From an uncultured Armatimonadota bacterium (lineage in GTDB: Bacteria > Armatimonadota > Fimbriimonadia > Fimbriimonadales > Fimbriimonadaceae): DNA of 64,000 nucleotides. The notes under the pieces are model-generated. The model worked only from the letters and a program-made list of their open reading frames with translations, made no database searches and had not been told where the DNA came from. The translations under genes and the position numbers were made by a program. This document shows, piece by piece, positions 17,183-26,843 of the stretch (positions within the stretch are counted from its first letter, which is position 1; each line of letters starts with the position of its first letter). The stretch covers positions 1 to 64,000 of the forward strand of contig CAIVDU010000036.1 of the NCBI GenBank assembly GCA_903904815.1, in the 5' to 3' direction.

Positions 17183-18019
17183 TTACGGCCTTGAGACCTC
17201 AACCACGCGTTCGATGCCGCAAAGATCCCTTACCGTCTGCTGGTGCTTCCATCCTGAGCTTTCGAATAGTGCTTGAACGGCGTTCGACTGGGTGTGTCCG
17301 ACCTCTACGATGAGCCTCCCGTTTTCGACCAGGTGCGCTCCGGCTTCCCGAGCAAGTCTTTCGTAGAATTCGAGACCCGTCGGGCCAGAAAACAGCGCTT
17401 GCGCAGGTTCGAACTCCGCGACCTCGCGATCTAGGATCTCTTCATTCCCGATGTACGGCGGGTTGCTGACGATGAGGTCGAACCGTTCGTTCGGAATGGA
17501 ACTGAAGCCGTCTGAGAGCAGCAGTCGAATATCTGCTTCGAGGCTTCTTGCATTGTCCCCTGCGATCTCAAGGGCAAGCGGCGAAATGTCGATGCCAGTG
17601 ACCGTCGAATGGGATCGTTCCAGCTTCAGGGTCACGGCTATCGCGCCCGAGCCTACGCCGAGATCGAGAATGCTCACGTCTCCGTGTTCGTGGTTAGGCC
17701 AGTCCATGGCGGCTAGCGCCGTCTCGACGAGTATTTCGGTGTCCTGCCTCGGGATCAGAACGCCCGGCCGCACGCTAAATTCACGACCGTAAAACTCGCG
17801 ACGCCCAGTGATATAGGCCAGCGGTTCGCCTCGCTCCCGCCGCTGCAGCAACCCTTCACCGGCAAGATCGGGGAATTCGGTCTCTGGATGGGCGAGCAGC
17901 CAACTTCGGTCCACGAGGAGAACGTGCATGGCCAAGACTTGTGCCTCCAGCCGGTTGCTCTCGATGCCGGCCGATGCAAGCCGGGCCTGGGCCTCTTGTA
18001 ACCACTCGATGACCGTCAT
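17183..18019 (-). CDS. prmC: Release-factor glutamine methyltransferase
   Basis: This 278-residue protein has the helical N-domain (WLQEAQARLASAGIESNRLE), then GRREFYGREFSVRPGVLIPR, SAM motif I VSILDLGVGSGAIAVTL and the catalytic NPPY loop in LIVSNPPYIGNEE. PrmC/HemK methylates the GGQ glutamine of RF1 and RF2. It is next to def and fmt, and release factor 3 also occurs in this window at 58.3-59.9 kb. Confidence 0.94.
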   Translation of the reverse strand: MTVIEWLQEAQARLASAGIESNRLEAQVLAMHVLLVDRSWLLAHPETEFPDLAGEGLLQRRERGEPLAYITGRREFYGREFSVRPGVLIPRQDTEILVETALAAMDWPNHEHGDVSILDLGVGSGAIAVTLKLERSHSTVTGIDISPLALEIAGDNARSLEADIRLLLSDGFSSIPNERFDLIVSNPPYIGNEEILDREVAEFEPAQALFSGPTGLEFYERLAREAGAHLVENGRLIVEVGHTQSNAVQALFESSGWKHQQTVRDLCGIERVVEVSRP

Positions 18020-18065
18020 TCGGTTAACAGTCTACGTTAGGAGTGGGTTGACGGTTTGTTGCATA

Positions 18066-18090
18066 GGGTCAGCTAATCTACAGCTGACCC
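18066..18090. terminator. Stem-loop between tricorn and prmC genes
   Basis: GGGTCAGCT (18066-18074) pairs perfectly with AGCTGACCC (18082-18090) around a seven-base loop. It follows the tricorn gene on the minus strand and precedes prmC. There is no T-run, so it may be a terminator or a processing or regulatory hairpin. Confidence 0.4.
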
Positions 18091-18143
18091 ACAACATCAT
18101 AATCCCGCCTCCGAACAACCTATTTCTCGATGCACCCTATCGA

Positions 18144-21100
18144 TCAATACCTCTTGTTCAGCTTTGTTCGATCCGGGTAAGGCGGGATGTCAAGTTTAGG
18201 CTTGGTGTATCCGTTTAACTGCTTTCGAATCTCGGCGATGGCGGCGTCGAGTTGGGAGTCGTGACCTGCTCTCCAGGCGGCGGGCTCAAGGTCCACGTCC
18301 TGGTCGGGGGGGACGCCCCAGTTCTCTACATCCCAAGTACCGTTCGACGGGTCAAAGAACGCATCGTCCGGAGAGTTGATGTGTCCGCCGTCGATGGTTT
18401 GGAAGCCGAAGGCGGCAATCAGGCCGCCCCAGGTTCGCTTGCCAATGATCTTGCCCACCTTTTCGTGCCTGAACAGCCAGGGGAACATGTCTCCGCCGCT
18501 GCCCGAGTATTCATTGATCAGCAGGACCTTGGGGCCAAAAATGGCCGCGCCGGGAGTCGGCCAAGGGCGTCCATAACGAGGCTTGAACGCGGCATCCATT
18601 GGCTTCTGCATCTCGCGAATCATGAAGTCGTTGATCAGTCCGCCATGGTTGAACCTTTCGTCCACCACCATGCCGTCCTTCCCAACTTGGGAATAGTAGT
18701 AGCGATTGAACGCGACCCAGCCTCCGACGTTGGTGTCGGGGACGTGGACATACCCCGCTCGGCCCTCGGTCATCTTGTCGACGTATCTGCGGTTGTCCTC
18801 TTCCCACGCCCGTGAGCGCAGCGCAAATTCGCTCGAGACCGGAATCACCGTAACCGATCGAGAGCCGGTCCCATCAGCGTTTGGCCCGATTTTGATTGAC
18901 ACCTGCTTGCCCGCCTTGCCTTCCAGGGCGTCGTACAGGTCCGTCGAGTCAGTCAACTCTTTGGTGTCGATGGCAAGGATGAATTCGCCTTTCTTGGCGT
19001 TGATCCCTGGCTGGGCCAGCGGGGCGTACAGCCCTGGATTCCAGCGCTCACCGTCGTAAATCCGGGTGAGTTGGTAACGGTGGTTTTGGAAGCTGAAATC
19101 GGCTCCGAGCAGTCCGCCGATGGTGTGAGGGGCGTCGGGAGTGTCGCCTCCGCCCGGGAATTCGTGGCCCACGCAAAGTTCGCCGAGCATGTCATCGAAC
19201 AGATAGTTGAGATCCTCTCGCGACTGGATGTTCTTGACGAAAGGCTCGTACCGCTTCTCAATGGCATAAGAGTCGATGCCGTTCAAGGTCGGAGAGTAGA
19301 ACAAGAGTCGCTCGTTTCTCCAAACCTCGTGGTACATCGCTTCCCATTCCGCCTTGGGATCGATCTTTACCGGCAAATTCGAGAGATTGACAGCGCCTTG
19401 TCCAGGTGCCGCCGGGAAGGCGGTGGGAACGATTGACGGAGTTCCCATGAATGAGATCAGCGCCTTCGAGCCATCAGGTGTCACGTCCATACCCGTAACG
19501 CCGCTTGCGAACGGAGTCGCCTTGCGGTCGGAGAACGAGAACTTCAGCACAGTTCCGAGTCCGCCGGGGGCCACTGCGTTAGGTCTGGGGGGCTCGGTTA
19601 TCGCGAAGAAGCTGTTCGCCGGTCCATGAAAAAGTCCCACGTAATTGACGTTCGGAAGCGGCAACGCGATAATCCGCTGTTCGATACCGTCGAGATCGAT
19701 CCCAAAGGACGGTGGCGCGGCCGGAGGCGCGGATGGCTTTGCCGGAGTAGCCGACGGTTCCGGCTTGACTTCTTCCTCGTCGCTTTCAGGATGCAGAGGG
19801 TTCGGCTCGTCTTTCTTAAGGACGATGGCATAGACCGAACTTCGTTGGTTGGCGCTGTTGTAGCTTGATATGTCGAGCCAGCTCGCAGCCTGACCCACTT
19901 CTGTGCTCGCGTAGAAGTAGAGGTACTTCCCATTGAGATCGAAAACAGGGCTAAGGGCGTCGGCGATCGAGTCCGTAATCTGAGTCTTCTTTCCGCTCTC
20001 CAGGTTAAAAACGAACACCGCGTTGAGATGGCTCTCGAGATCTCTCGCCCAGGTGATCCACTTGGAGTCGGGTGACCAGTTGGGCTGAACGTTTATGCGT
20101 GGGTTATCAAACAGAGTTTGATCGACCATAACGTTTTTGCCGGTCGCGAGGTCGAGATACCAAAGCGTGTTCTTGTTGTCGGTGTAGGCAACCTTTTTCG
20201 AATCCGGAGACCAAACGGGACTGTGATAGAAACCAGGGGCAGCACCCAGTTCCATCAGCTTCTCTTTGGAGGTGGCAGTATCGAAGAGGGCCAGCGTCTG
20301 ATCGCCCTTCACGTCAGTAAAGTAGGCGATCGTTTTACCGTCCGGTGACCAAGCTGGGTCCCGACGGTGGAGTCCTTGGCGATCATCGAGAAGTCGAACA
20401 TCTCCCTTTTGGGCGGGCGCGGTAAAGACCCAACCCCGCGCGGAGACGGCGACTCGCGACCCGCTCGGCGATATCGAAATTCCATCGATTCCAGAAGCGA
20501 CGTTTTTGAATTGGGGTCTGGTCTCCAGGAAATCTCCTGAAACCGAGATGGGGACTTTCCGAGAGGTCTTTTTCGCGAGGTCATAGAGGTAGATGCCTCC
20601 GAGCTTCTCGTAAACGATGCCTCCGGGTCCGGCAGTCGCCGACTTGAGGTCGAATCCTTCGCCCTTAATCTCCTCTGTCTCCTTGCCGTCAGACAGACTG
20701 TACGAGTACAAACCGACGGGGCCACGCTTGTCGCTCAGATAGTAGACCTTGTCTCCGATCCACATGGGTTGTTGGTCGTTCGTGTTCTCGCGGGGAATGG
20801 CTTTTACTCTGGAAGTGGCGAGATCGGCTATCCAGATCGGGTAGGTTTGCCCACCTCGGTAACGCTTCCACGCGGTTTCCCATTTATCGTGGGGGACGTA
20901 TGCCAGATGCGATCCATCGGGTGAGAAGCTTCCCATATAGGCACTTGGGAGAGGAATCGCAGTTGGGAAGCCACCAGTTATCGGAACGGTAAAGAGGCGA
21001 GGAGCGTCCGTGTTCGATAGCATTTGCGAAGTGAAGAGCACCGACTTACTGTCCGGAGTCCAACCCATGGCCATGTCCGGTCCGGGATGTGAGGTCAGGC

Positions 21101-21413
21101 GTTTGGGTGATCCCCCTTCGGCAGGCAACACAAAGACGTCGAGATTGCCATCGTAGTCAGCCGAGAAGGCGATCCACTTTCCGTCCGGGGAGAAGAATGG
21201 GTCGCTCTGGACGGCGGCTCCAACGGTGAGGCGCACGGCGGCGCCTCCCTCCTTGGGAACGTTCCAGAGTGCGCCTCCGAATGCGAAGACAATATTCCGA
21301 CTGTTCATGGTCGGGTGCTGAAGCAGGAGTGGCGAAGGCCCGGCATCGAAGGCGGGCTCCGCCTTCTGCTGGGTGAGCAATGCAATCGCGAGCAATGAGA
21401 TCACGCTTGCCAT
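18144..21413 (-). CDS. Tricorn-type S41 protease
   Basis: This 1089-residue secreted protein has an N-terminal signal (VISLLAIALLTQQ) and PD40 propeller repeats over residues 30-520 (e.g. DPFFSPDGKWIAFSADYDGN and HSPVWSPDSKKVAYTD). A charged Pro-rich linker lies near residue 560, a tricorn C1-type helical domain near 700-760, then a PDZ domain near 780-860. The C-terminal S41 core has NEYSGSGGDMFPWLFRH with the nucleophile Ser. Tricorn proteases degrade peptides to small fragments. The size matches bacterial homologues. It acts outside the cytoplasm, fitting the other secreted peptidases here. Confidence 0.92.
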   Translation of the reverse strand: MASVISLLAIALLTQQKAEPAFDAGPSPLLLQHPTMNSRNIVFAFGGALWNVPKEGGAAVRLTVGAAVQSDPFFSPDGKWIAFSADYDGNLDVFVLPAEGGSPKRLTSHPGPDMAMGWTPDSKSVLFTSQMLSNTDAPRLFTVPITGGFPTAIPLPSAYMGSFSPDGSHLAYVPHDKWETAWKRYRGGQTYPIWIADLATSRVKAIPRENTNDQQPMWIGDKVYYLSDKRGPVGLYSYSLSDGKETEEIKGEGFDLKSATAGPGGIVYEKLGGIYLYDLAKKTSRKVPISVSGDFLETRPQFKNVASGIDGISISPSGSRVAVSARGWVFTAPAQKGDVRLLDDRQGLHRRDPAWSPDGKTIAYFTDVKGDQTLALFDTATSKEKLMELGAAPGFYHSPVWSPDSKKVAYTDNKNTLWYLDLATGKNVMVDQTLFDNPRINVQPNWSPDSKWITWARDLESHLNAVFVFNLESGKKTQITDSIADALSPVFDLNGKYLYFYASTEVGQAASWLDISSYNSANQRSSVYAIVLKKDEPNPLHPESDEEEVKPEPSATPAKPSAPPAAPPSFGIDLDGIEQRIIALPLPNVNYVGLFHGPANSFFAITEPPRPNAVAPGGLGTVLKFSFSDRKATPFASGVTGMDVTPDGSKALISFMGTPSIVPTAFPAAPGQGAVNLSNLPVKIDPKAEWEAMYHEVWRNERLLFYSPTLNGIDSYAIEKRYEPFVKNIQSREDLNYLFDDMLGELCVGHEFPGGGDTPDAPHTIGGLLGADFSFQNHRYQLTRIYDGERWNPGLYAPLAQPGINAKKGEFILAIDTKELTDSTDLYDALEGKAGKQVSIKIGPNADGTGSRSVTVIPVSSEFALRSRAWEEDNRRYVDKMTEGRAGYVHVPDTNVGGWVAFNRYYYSQVGKDGMVVDERFNHGGLINDFMIREMQKPMDAAFKPRYGRPWPTPGAAIFGPKVLLINEYSGSGGDMFPWLFRHEKVGKIIGKRTWGGLIAAFGFQTIDGGHINSPDDAFFDPSNGTWDVENWGVPPDQDVDLEPAAWRAGHDSQLDAAIAEIRKQLNGYTKPKLDIPPYPDRTKLNKRY

Positions 21414-21565
21414 CTTACAACCCGGTCACATTGTTGTGAGCCTTTGGACACGGTTGAGAGGACGAAATGCAGGAGGGGTTGGAGGTAAATGCGGGTAGCT
21501 GGCTAGCCTGCACTGTTGTCGTGAACCCATTTGATTTGGAACCTGAACTGTTTCTCTGATCTGAG

Positions 21566-22261
21566 CTACTTCTGTGCGTCCGAACGACCTTCGGCAAAAT
21601 CGGAGGTCCACTTGCGGCTGAAGTCAAAGATCTTATCTGCTTGATCGGCGGTCAATTCGCTGGCGGAGGGCAGCGAACGTTTGATGCCGAGATAGTCGTA
21701 GACAAGCTTTAGGTCCTGCAGGGTGGCCTTCGTGTCGTCTTCGAAGTCTTTGGGCTTTTTGGAGCCATTTTGGAAGAAGGTGCCCCTGAGCTTTGCGGCA
21801 TCCCGGGAGAAGCAATAAACGTTGAGAGCCCAGGCGTCGAAGTTAACGTTGATGGTGTCGTACGTGCTGTCGTCCGCGTCTAGGCTTGCCGATCGAAGGG
21901 TTGTTCCCGAGAACTCTTCAACGACGGGCAGTGCGACTGAACTGACGTTCAATTGACTAAACAGACTTCGGATTCGTTCAAGATCGGTTCTGACGTTGAC
22001 CTTTTGGTCGGCATCTAGGTTGTCTCCGGCGTCCATGAACATTTCGATCGTGTCCAGGTCTCCGACGAGCTCGCCGAGAGCGCTGCTTGCAATAATCTGC
22101 TGGCGATTGACGTTCCCGTTGTAGTTTTGCTCACTGATTGAATAGCTCGTCGAATGCCTATCCGAGCTCATGCAACTAGTCACCGCCAAACCGACGATCA
22201 GCAGGGATAGCGCGGGCAGGCAGAACTGGATCCGCGTTTGACGCGAAGGCAAACTAAGCAC
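21566..22261 (-). CDS. Putative lipoprotein of unknown function
   Basis: This 231-residue protein has an N-terminal hydrophobic stretch (LPALSLLIVGLAVTSC) ending in a plausible lipobox Cys near residue 30. The mature part is mostly helical and polar, with DLDTIEMFMDAGDNLDADQK and LERIRSLFSQL. I do not recognise the family. It is probably anchored on the periplasmic face of a membrane. The gene lies 152 bases upstream of the tricorn start, in the same orientation, so cotranscription is possible but unproven. Confidence 0.6.
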   Translation of the reverse strand: MLSLPSRQTRIQFCLPALSLLIVGLAVTSCMSSDRHSTSYSISEQNYNGNVNRQQIIASSALGELVGDLDTIEMFMDAGDNLDADQKVNVRTDLERIRSLFSQLNVSSVALPVVEEFSGTTLRSASLDADDSTYDTINVNFDAWALNVYCFSRDAAKLRGTFFQNGSKKPKDFEDDTKATLQDLKLVYDYLGIKRSLPSASELTADQADKIFDFSRKWTSDFAEGRSDAQK

Positions 22262-22334
22262 GCAGCTACTCTAACCGATTTAGGTATGTGAAGCTATTGG
22301 TAACAACCATAGGTCCTAGGAAATCATCCTATGT

Positions 22335-23243
22335 TTAGATCTCTGCGCTTACAGGATCGGAGAATCGCCTGCGACCCGGAGAAACCCAGAAGAGGTTCCG
22401 GTAGGCGCTTGGGGACAGTCCGATCTCACGCTTAAAGGCCGTCGCGAAGTATTGAGTCGACTTGAATCCAAGCCGAATCGAGACCTCGGTTGGACTGGAT
22501 CTTCCGAAGGCGAGCAGCTGCTTGGCTTCGACGATTTTGCGGTTGCGGATCCATTCGCCGGGGGCTTGCCCCACTTCCTCACGAAACTTACGATTGAGCC
22601 AAGCGGTGGAGACCCGGAGGTTTTCGGCGGCCATGGCAACCGGCGAGTCTGCCTCCAGCGAGGCGAGGAGCGCTTCTTGGGCCAGGTGCACGAACTTGCT
22701 CACTCGGCGATCGGCCGACAGTCTTTTATGTCTTGCCAACGAGGCGATAAGAAGGGAACAAAGCGCCTGGCACGTGTCTTGACTGCAGGAATCGGGCTGT
22801 TCATGTTCTTGAAAGATTCGGATAACAAGCTGTCCCAATTCAGATTGCGACGAGTGAAGCCCAGCCATAGAGGTGTCGCTCAGGGTTGCGGCGATGGATG
22901 GGCTCAAGTCAGCGGGATTGAGATGCACGGCATAGTACTCGCAGGGTTGAAGCGTTGAGTCGATGGATCCATGAGGGACCCCAACTGGAATCACGACGAC
23001 ATCCCCGGCGTGAACTTCGTAGATGGCATCCCCAGCCCACCAATCCAGCCGTCCCCTTAAAACAAAGCAAACTTCGACCGTGGTTGGATGAAAGTGCGCG
23101 GCATGGCCCCGCGGCAATCCGACCTTGCTGAACATTCGGTAGACCTGCGCCACTGGTGCTAGGGTGTTTGGCCGTCGAAACGACTTTTCGTGGAAGCCTT
23201 CAGGCACGATGTTCCATTTTATATACTTTTCCCGGGCGAACAT
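22335..23243 (-). CDS. AraC-family transcriptional regulator with cupin sensor
   Basis: This 302-residue protein has an N-terminal cupin over residues 45-115 (GHAAHFHPTTVEVCFVLRGR, then HAGDVVVIPVGVPHG). Its C-terminal AraC DNA-binding domain has two helix-turn-helix motifs (AAENLRVSTAWLNRKFREEV and EVSIRLGFKSTQYFATAFKR). AraC proteins of this type often sense sugars. It is divergent from the secreted DUF3472/malectin gene, with 87 bases between the starts, so that gene is a likely target. Confidence 0.88.
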   Translation of the reverse strand: MFAREKYIKWNIVPEGFHEKSFRRPNTLAPVAQVYRMFSKVGLPRGHAAHFHPTTVEVCFVLRGRLDWWAGDAIYEVHAGDVVVIPVGVPHGSIDSTLQPCEYYAVHLNPADLSPSIAATLSDTSMAGLHSSQSELGQLVIRIFQEHEQPDSCSQDTCQALCSLLIASLARHKRLSADRRVSKFVHLAQEALLASLEADSPVAMAAENLRVSTAWLNRKFREEVGQAPGEWIRNRKIVEAKQLLAFGRSSPTEVSIRLGFKSTQYFATAFKREIGLSPSAYRNLFWVSPGRRRFSDPVSAEI

Positions 23244-23330
23244 CGGTACGAAATTCCACCCCTACAATGACACCCGAGCTCTCGGCGACCAGGACGAGTA
23301 CCCGCCGAAGCATGGAGGTTAGAAACTGCG

Positions 23331-25067
23331 ATGAAGAATTCTATCAGGGCTTTTCCTGTTTGCCTAATCTGTTTGGCAGCCGCTTCACAGTGCCAGGCAC
23401 AAGATATTTGGTGGGGACAACCCAGTCTCCAGGCCAGGATCTACCAGAGCCAAGTGAACGTCGGTTCGTCAGTAAATGACACTTACTTCTGCCTAGTTCG
23501 GCAGAACTACGGATACGGCGGCATCCAACAAGGGAACTCTTCGAGCTCGCTGGTTGGGATCTTTTCTATTTGGGATCAGCTTTCGGACCCCGCAGGGGAC
23601 TACGAAGAATCGACCGTCCTGTCTTACAATCCAACACTAAGCTTGAATACGGTGGGTCGGTTCGGGGGTGAAGGAACTGGAGTACAGTTCATCTACAACT
23701 ACCCTTGGCAAACGGGAGTCAACTACCGATGTGCTTGGCGAACGTCTCTTGAGCCAGACGGAATTCACCTGCGCCAAAGCGGGTTTCTCTATGACGACAC
23801 GCTCAAGACATGGCAGTACATTGCCACGTTTCGCGCCAACATCAGCCAATCCGGGGCAGGTCCCTACTTAGGTGGTCCGATGGACTTCATGGAGAACTAT
23901 GGAGGCACCACCGGGACTCGACAATCCACCTTTGGAAACAACTGGTGGTACGACACGTCCGGGTCTTGGACGGAGATGCTGGGCGGCAGCCCGGTAAACG
24001 TTCAAAATCCCGACTCGAGTGGCAACTATGGCTCGGTGACAACTGCGGCAACCGGCGTGCTATTCCAATCGAGCCCGACTACGACTTACAACGCACCGAG
24101 CAGCCTGACATACACCGCGCCCGTGACCGACGCACCCTATCTGATCCCCTATCAGGTGAGTTGTGGATCCGATTCGGCGTCAGGTTCATTTGAGCCGGAT
24201 GGCTACTTCAATTCAGGCGGGGAATACTCGACAGGTACGACGGTGACCACGACCGGAGTGAGCAGTCCCGCGCCGGTAGCGGTCTACCAGCACTGCCGGT
24301 ACAACTCCGACATCGTTTACACCTTGGTTGGCCTTCGGCCCTCAACCAACTACCAACTTCGCCTCCACTTCGCCGAGATCATCGGGGATGCAGTTGGCAA
24401 AAGACTGGAGAATGTTCTGATCAACGGAAGCCAGGTGCTCACGAATTTCGACATCAATGCCACCGCGGGCGGCGTCAATAAGGCGGTCGTGGAACAGTTC
24501 ACGGCGCAACCGAACAGCAGCGGCGTGATCACCGTCGAGGTGAAAGCCTCGTCGACGAGTACGGACTGGGCGGCCAGCATCAACGGCATCGAGGCCACTG
24601 AAGTGCCTCTGTTCCAGGTCAATTGTGGCGGCTCTGCGGTGAGCCCTTACACCGCGGACGCCGGTTCTTCGGGAGGATCTGGAACGCTCACGACGACCCA
24701 TTCGATCTCAACGAGTGGCGTCACGAATCCGGCTCCCGCGTCGGTATATCAATCGTATCGATACGGCAGCAACTTCAGCTACTCGATGACCGGGTTGGCG
24801 GCCAACACCAACTACGTGGTCCGACTCCACTTCGCGGAAAGCTACGATAGCGCAGCCGGAGTGAGACTGTTCAACGTGGCACTGAACGGAACGACTGTCC
24901 TTTCGAACTTTGACGTGTTCGCTGCCGCAGGCGGGGAGTACAAAGCAGTGGTCAAGCAATTCACGGTTGCCTCGGATTCCACCGGAAAGATCACGGTCGG
25001 ACTGACTCATTCGTCGGGATCCGATCCCAACGCGATCATCAACGGCATCCAAATTCAGAGACCATAA
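23331..25067 (+). CDS. Secreted DUF3472 protein with two malectin-like domains
   Basis: This 578-residue protein has a signal peptide (IRAFPVCLICLAAASQCQA). Residues 25-230 resemble DUF3472, with NDTYFCLVRQNYGYGGIQQG, VGIFSIWDQ and GGPMDFMENY. Two tandem malectin-like domains of about 150 residues follow (roughly 270-420 and 427-578). Each contains the pairs Y-R-Y / Y-x-x-x-G-L and RLHFAE, and each ends in INGIE or INGIQ. Malectin-type domains bind carbohydrate, so it probably binds or processes a polysaccharide outside the cell. The two copies are clearly an internal duplication. The divergent AraC gene is the probable regulator. Confidence 0.8.
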   Translation: MKNSIRAFPVCLICLAAASQCQAQDIWWGQPSLQARIYQSQVNVGSSVNDTYFCLVRQNYGYGGIQQGNSSSSLVGIFSIWDQLSDPAGDYEESTVLSYNPTLSLNTVGRFGGEGTGVQFIYNYPWQTGVNYRCAWRTSLEPDGIHLRQSGFLYDDTLKTWQYIATFRANISQSGAGPYLGGPMDFMENYGGTTGTRQSTFGNNWWYDTSGSWTEMLGGSPVNVQNPDSSGNYGSVTTAATGVLFQSSPTTTYNAPSSLTYTAPVTDAPYLIPYQVSCGSDSASGSFEPDGYFNSGGEYSTGTTVTTTGVSSPAPVAVYQHCRYNSDIVYTLVGLRPSTNYQLRLHFAEIIGDAVGKRLENVLINGSQVLTNFDINATAGGVNKAVVEQFTAQPNSSGVITVEVKASSTSTDWAASINGIEATEVPLFQVNCGGSAVSPYTADAGSSGGSGTLTTTHSISTSGVTNPAPASVYQSYRYGSNFSYSMTGLAANTNYVVRLHFAESYDSAAGVRLFNVALNGTTVLSNFDVFAAAGGEYKAVVKQFTVASDSTGKITVGLTHSSGSDPNAIINGIQIQRP

Positions 25068-25107
25068 GGGTGGGCCACTTGGAGGCTCGACCTGAATCAT
25101 CGGGCCT

Positions 25108-25587
25108 TCATTTGACATGATCGAGATGAGGTTCCTGATTCTTGGGATGCCACGGAGACTTCGGGTTTTTCCACCCCCATTCCCAGGCTGTCTTTGCCGT
25201 TTCGGAGCCGGTGTTCATTTCGCATATCACCACCTCTCGGACGGCACGATATTCGTCTTCGCCAAGGCTAGCCAAGTTATCAAGAGCAAAATCATAGGGC
25301 AGAACGATCCCAACTGCCGAGAGAGGTTTGCTGCCATCCCCGCTGCTCCAGACATTGAGAATGAAGCCTGGCAGATAGTATCGGAAGGCTGCAGGTGTTA
25401 GGAATATGTCCTGGGGTCCCCAAAGCTCAGCGTGAATGAGGTCTTCCCAGCTGAGCGGCCGGAGGAAGTGAGCCAGCTCTCGTTCCTCAATATTCGTGCT
25501 TTGGTTGCGACAGATTTCGGAATCCGGCGGCCGGGGGACATGAGCAAATGCGCGTCTGAGTTGACCCTCTATTTCTGGTTTCGTCAT
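25108..25587 (-). CDS. Hypothetical cytoplasmic protein, DUF6714-like
   Basis: This 159-residue soluble protein has no signal or membrane segment. The middle part LSWEDLIHAELWGPQDIFLT, AAFRYYLPGF and the later acidic DEYRAVREV recall the DUF6714 family of unknown function, from memory only. It is convergent with the malectin gene and divergent from the ADP-ribosylglycohydrolase gene, with 95 bases between the starts. Confidence 0.55.
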   Translation of the reverse strand: MTKPEIEGQLRRAFAHVPRPPDSEICRNQSTNIEERELAHFLRPLSWEDLIHAELWGPQDIFLTPAAFRYYLPGFILNVWSSGDGSKPLSAVGIVLPYDFALDNLASLGEDEYRAVREVVICEMNTGSETAKTAWEWGWKNPKSPWHPKNQEPHLDHVK

Positions 25588-25682
25588 GTTTTTCCGCCAG
25601 ACTCAATCTCGGTACCACACGTTGCGGAACGATTTGCTTAGCATAAACCTTCCGCACAACTCGATCCGTCTGCTTTTTCACA

Positions 25683-26618
25683 TTGAAATGCAAGCGAATC
25701 GAGGGCAGTCTGCTTGGAACGGCGGTGGGTGATGCATTGGGGCTTCCGTTCGAGGGATTGACACCTCAGCGTGCTCGGCGGTTGTTCAAGGGGCCGCTTC
25801 GGTATCGGCTTCTATTTGGCCGAGGGATGGTGAGTGACGATACCGAGCACGCGCTGATCACATTGGAGAGCCTGTTGGAAGCGGATGGGGACTTAGCGAA
25901 ATTCCGCCGCAGCCTTGCGAAGCGGATGCGTCGCTGGTTTCTTTTGTTACCGGGCGGGGTCGGCTTGGCCACCGCCAAGGCGTGCCTGAAGCTTTGCGTC
26001 GGATTTCCGCCTGATCGTAGCGGGGTGAGTTCGGCGGGAAATGGCGCGGCGATGAGGGCCGCAATTATTGGAGCGTTCTACGCAGAAGAGCCAGACAAGC
26101 GCGTCGCATTTGTCGAAGCTTCATCCAGAATCACCCATACCGACCAGCGCGCCATCGACGGAGCTCAACTTATCGCGTGCGCGGCAGCCTGCGCGGCAAC
26201 GGGGCGGGAAGAGGCTTTTGATTCCGAGGCCAGTCAGTGGTCGCCTCGGTTCGCGGCGACAGACGAATTTCCAAACGGCGTCAGCGGGTTCGTGTTGCAC
26301 ACGGTTCCAGCGGCCCTCGGAGTCTGGAGAAGGAATCCTCGCGACCTGCGAGCTGCGGTCACGGAGGCGGTCGAGATGGGTGGCGACTCCGATACTCTTG
26401 CTGCAATCGTTGGAGGCATTGTCGGAGCCTCCACCGGCGTGGAAGGGATTCCCATAGAATGGCAGACCGGGCTCGTCGAGTGGCCCAGAGGCATCGAGTT
26501 TATAAGGCTTACGGCAAACGGATCGAAACCCACGACTTTCTGGCCAGCCGTGGCTCTGCGGAACGCGTTGTTCCTCACGGTCATTCTCGTCCATGGTTTT
26601 CGGCGATTAATTCCGTAA
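25683..26618 (+). CDS. ADP-ribosylglycohydrolase-family protein
   Basis: This 311-residue enzyme opens at a TTG with GSLLGTAVGDALGLPFEGL. It contains the magnesium-site motifs of the DraG/ARH family: MVSDDTEHALITL near residue 50, ITHTDQRAIDGAQL near 150 and MGGDSDTLAAIVGGIVGAST near 230. Family members hydrolyse ADP-ribose from proteins or small molecules. The ATG at 25688 is out of frame, so TTG at 25683 is the only reasonable start. The last 40 residues form an extension with a short hydrophobic stretch (ALRNALFLTVILVHGF) not typical of the family. Confidence 0.88.
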   Translation: MKCKRIEGSLLGTAVGDALGLPFEGLTPQRARRLFKGPLRYRLLFGRGMVSDDTEHALITLESLLEADGDLAKFRRSLAKRMRRWFLLLPGGVGLATAKACLKLCVGFPPDRSGVSSAGNGAAMRAAIIGAFYAEEPDKRVAFVEASSRITHTDQRAIDGAQLIACAAACAATGREEAFDSEASQWSPRFAATDEFPNGVSGFVLHTVPAALGVWRRNPRDLRAAVTEAVEMGGDSDTLAAIVGGIVGASTGVEGIPIEWQTGLVEWPRGIEFIRLTANGSKPTTFWPAVALRNALFLTVILVHGFRRLIP

Positions 26619-26675
26619 TGTGAGGACGCTGAACGCATAGATCGCGGTTGTCCATCAAGGTGATATCATCGACCA

Positions 26676-26843
26676 GTGATCCGGTTTGGCTTCATGAGCA
26701 TTTTGCTCCTGCTGGGAGCCGTTCAGGGAGCGGTCGTGAGCGTGGGATTGTTGCGGAGGCAGACCAACCGCCAAGCGAATCGGCTTCTCTCCGCGCTCGT
26801 TTTCATTCCCACGATCATCTTCCGGTTCAGCCATTTGAAGTAG
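26676..26843 (+). pseudogene. 5' remnant of an AraC-type regulator with membrane N-domain
   Basis: Starting at GTG 26676 (or ATG 26694), the frame reads SILLLLGAVQGAVVSVGLLR followed by NRQANRLLSALV. This is the usual start of AraC-family regulators with an N-terminal multi-helix membrane domain. After about 26810 the similarity stops and a TAG closes the frame at 26843. The helices that should follow and the whole DNA-binding domain are missing. The break coincides with the break in the converging S41 remnant. Confidence 0.6.
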
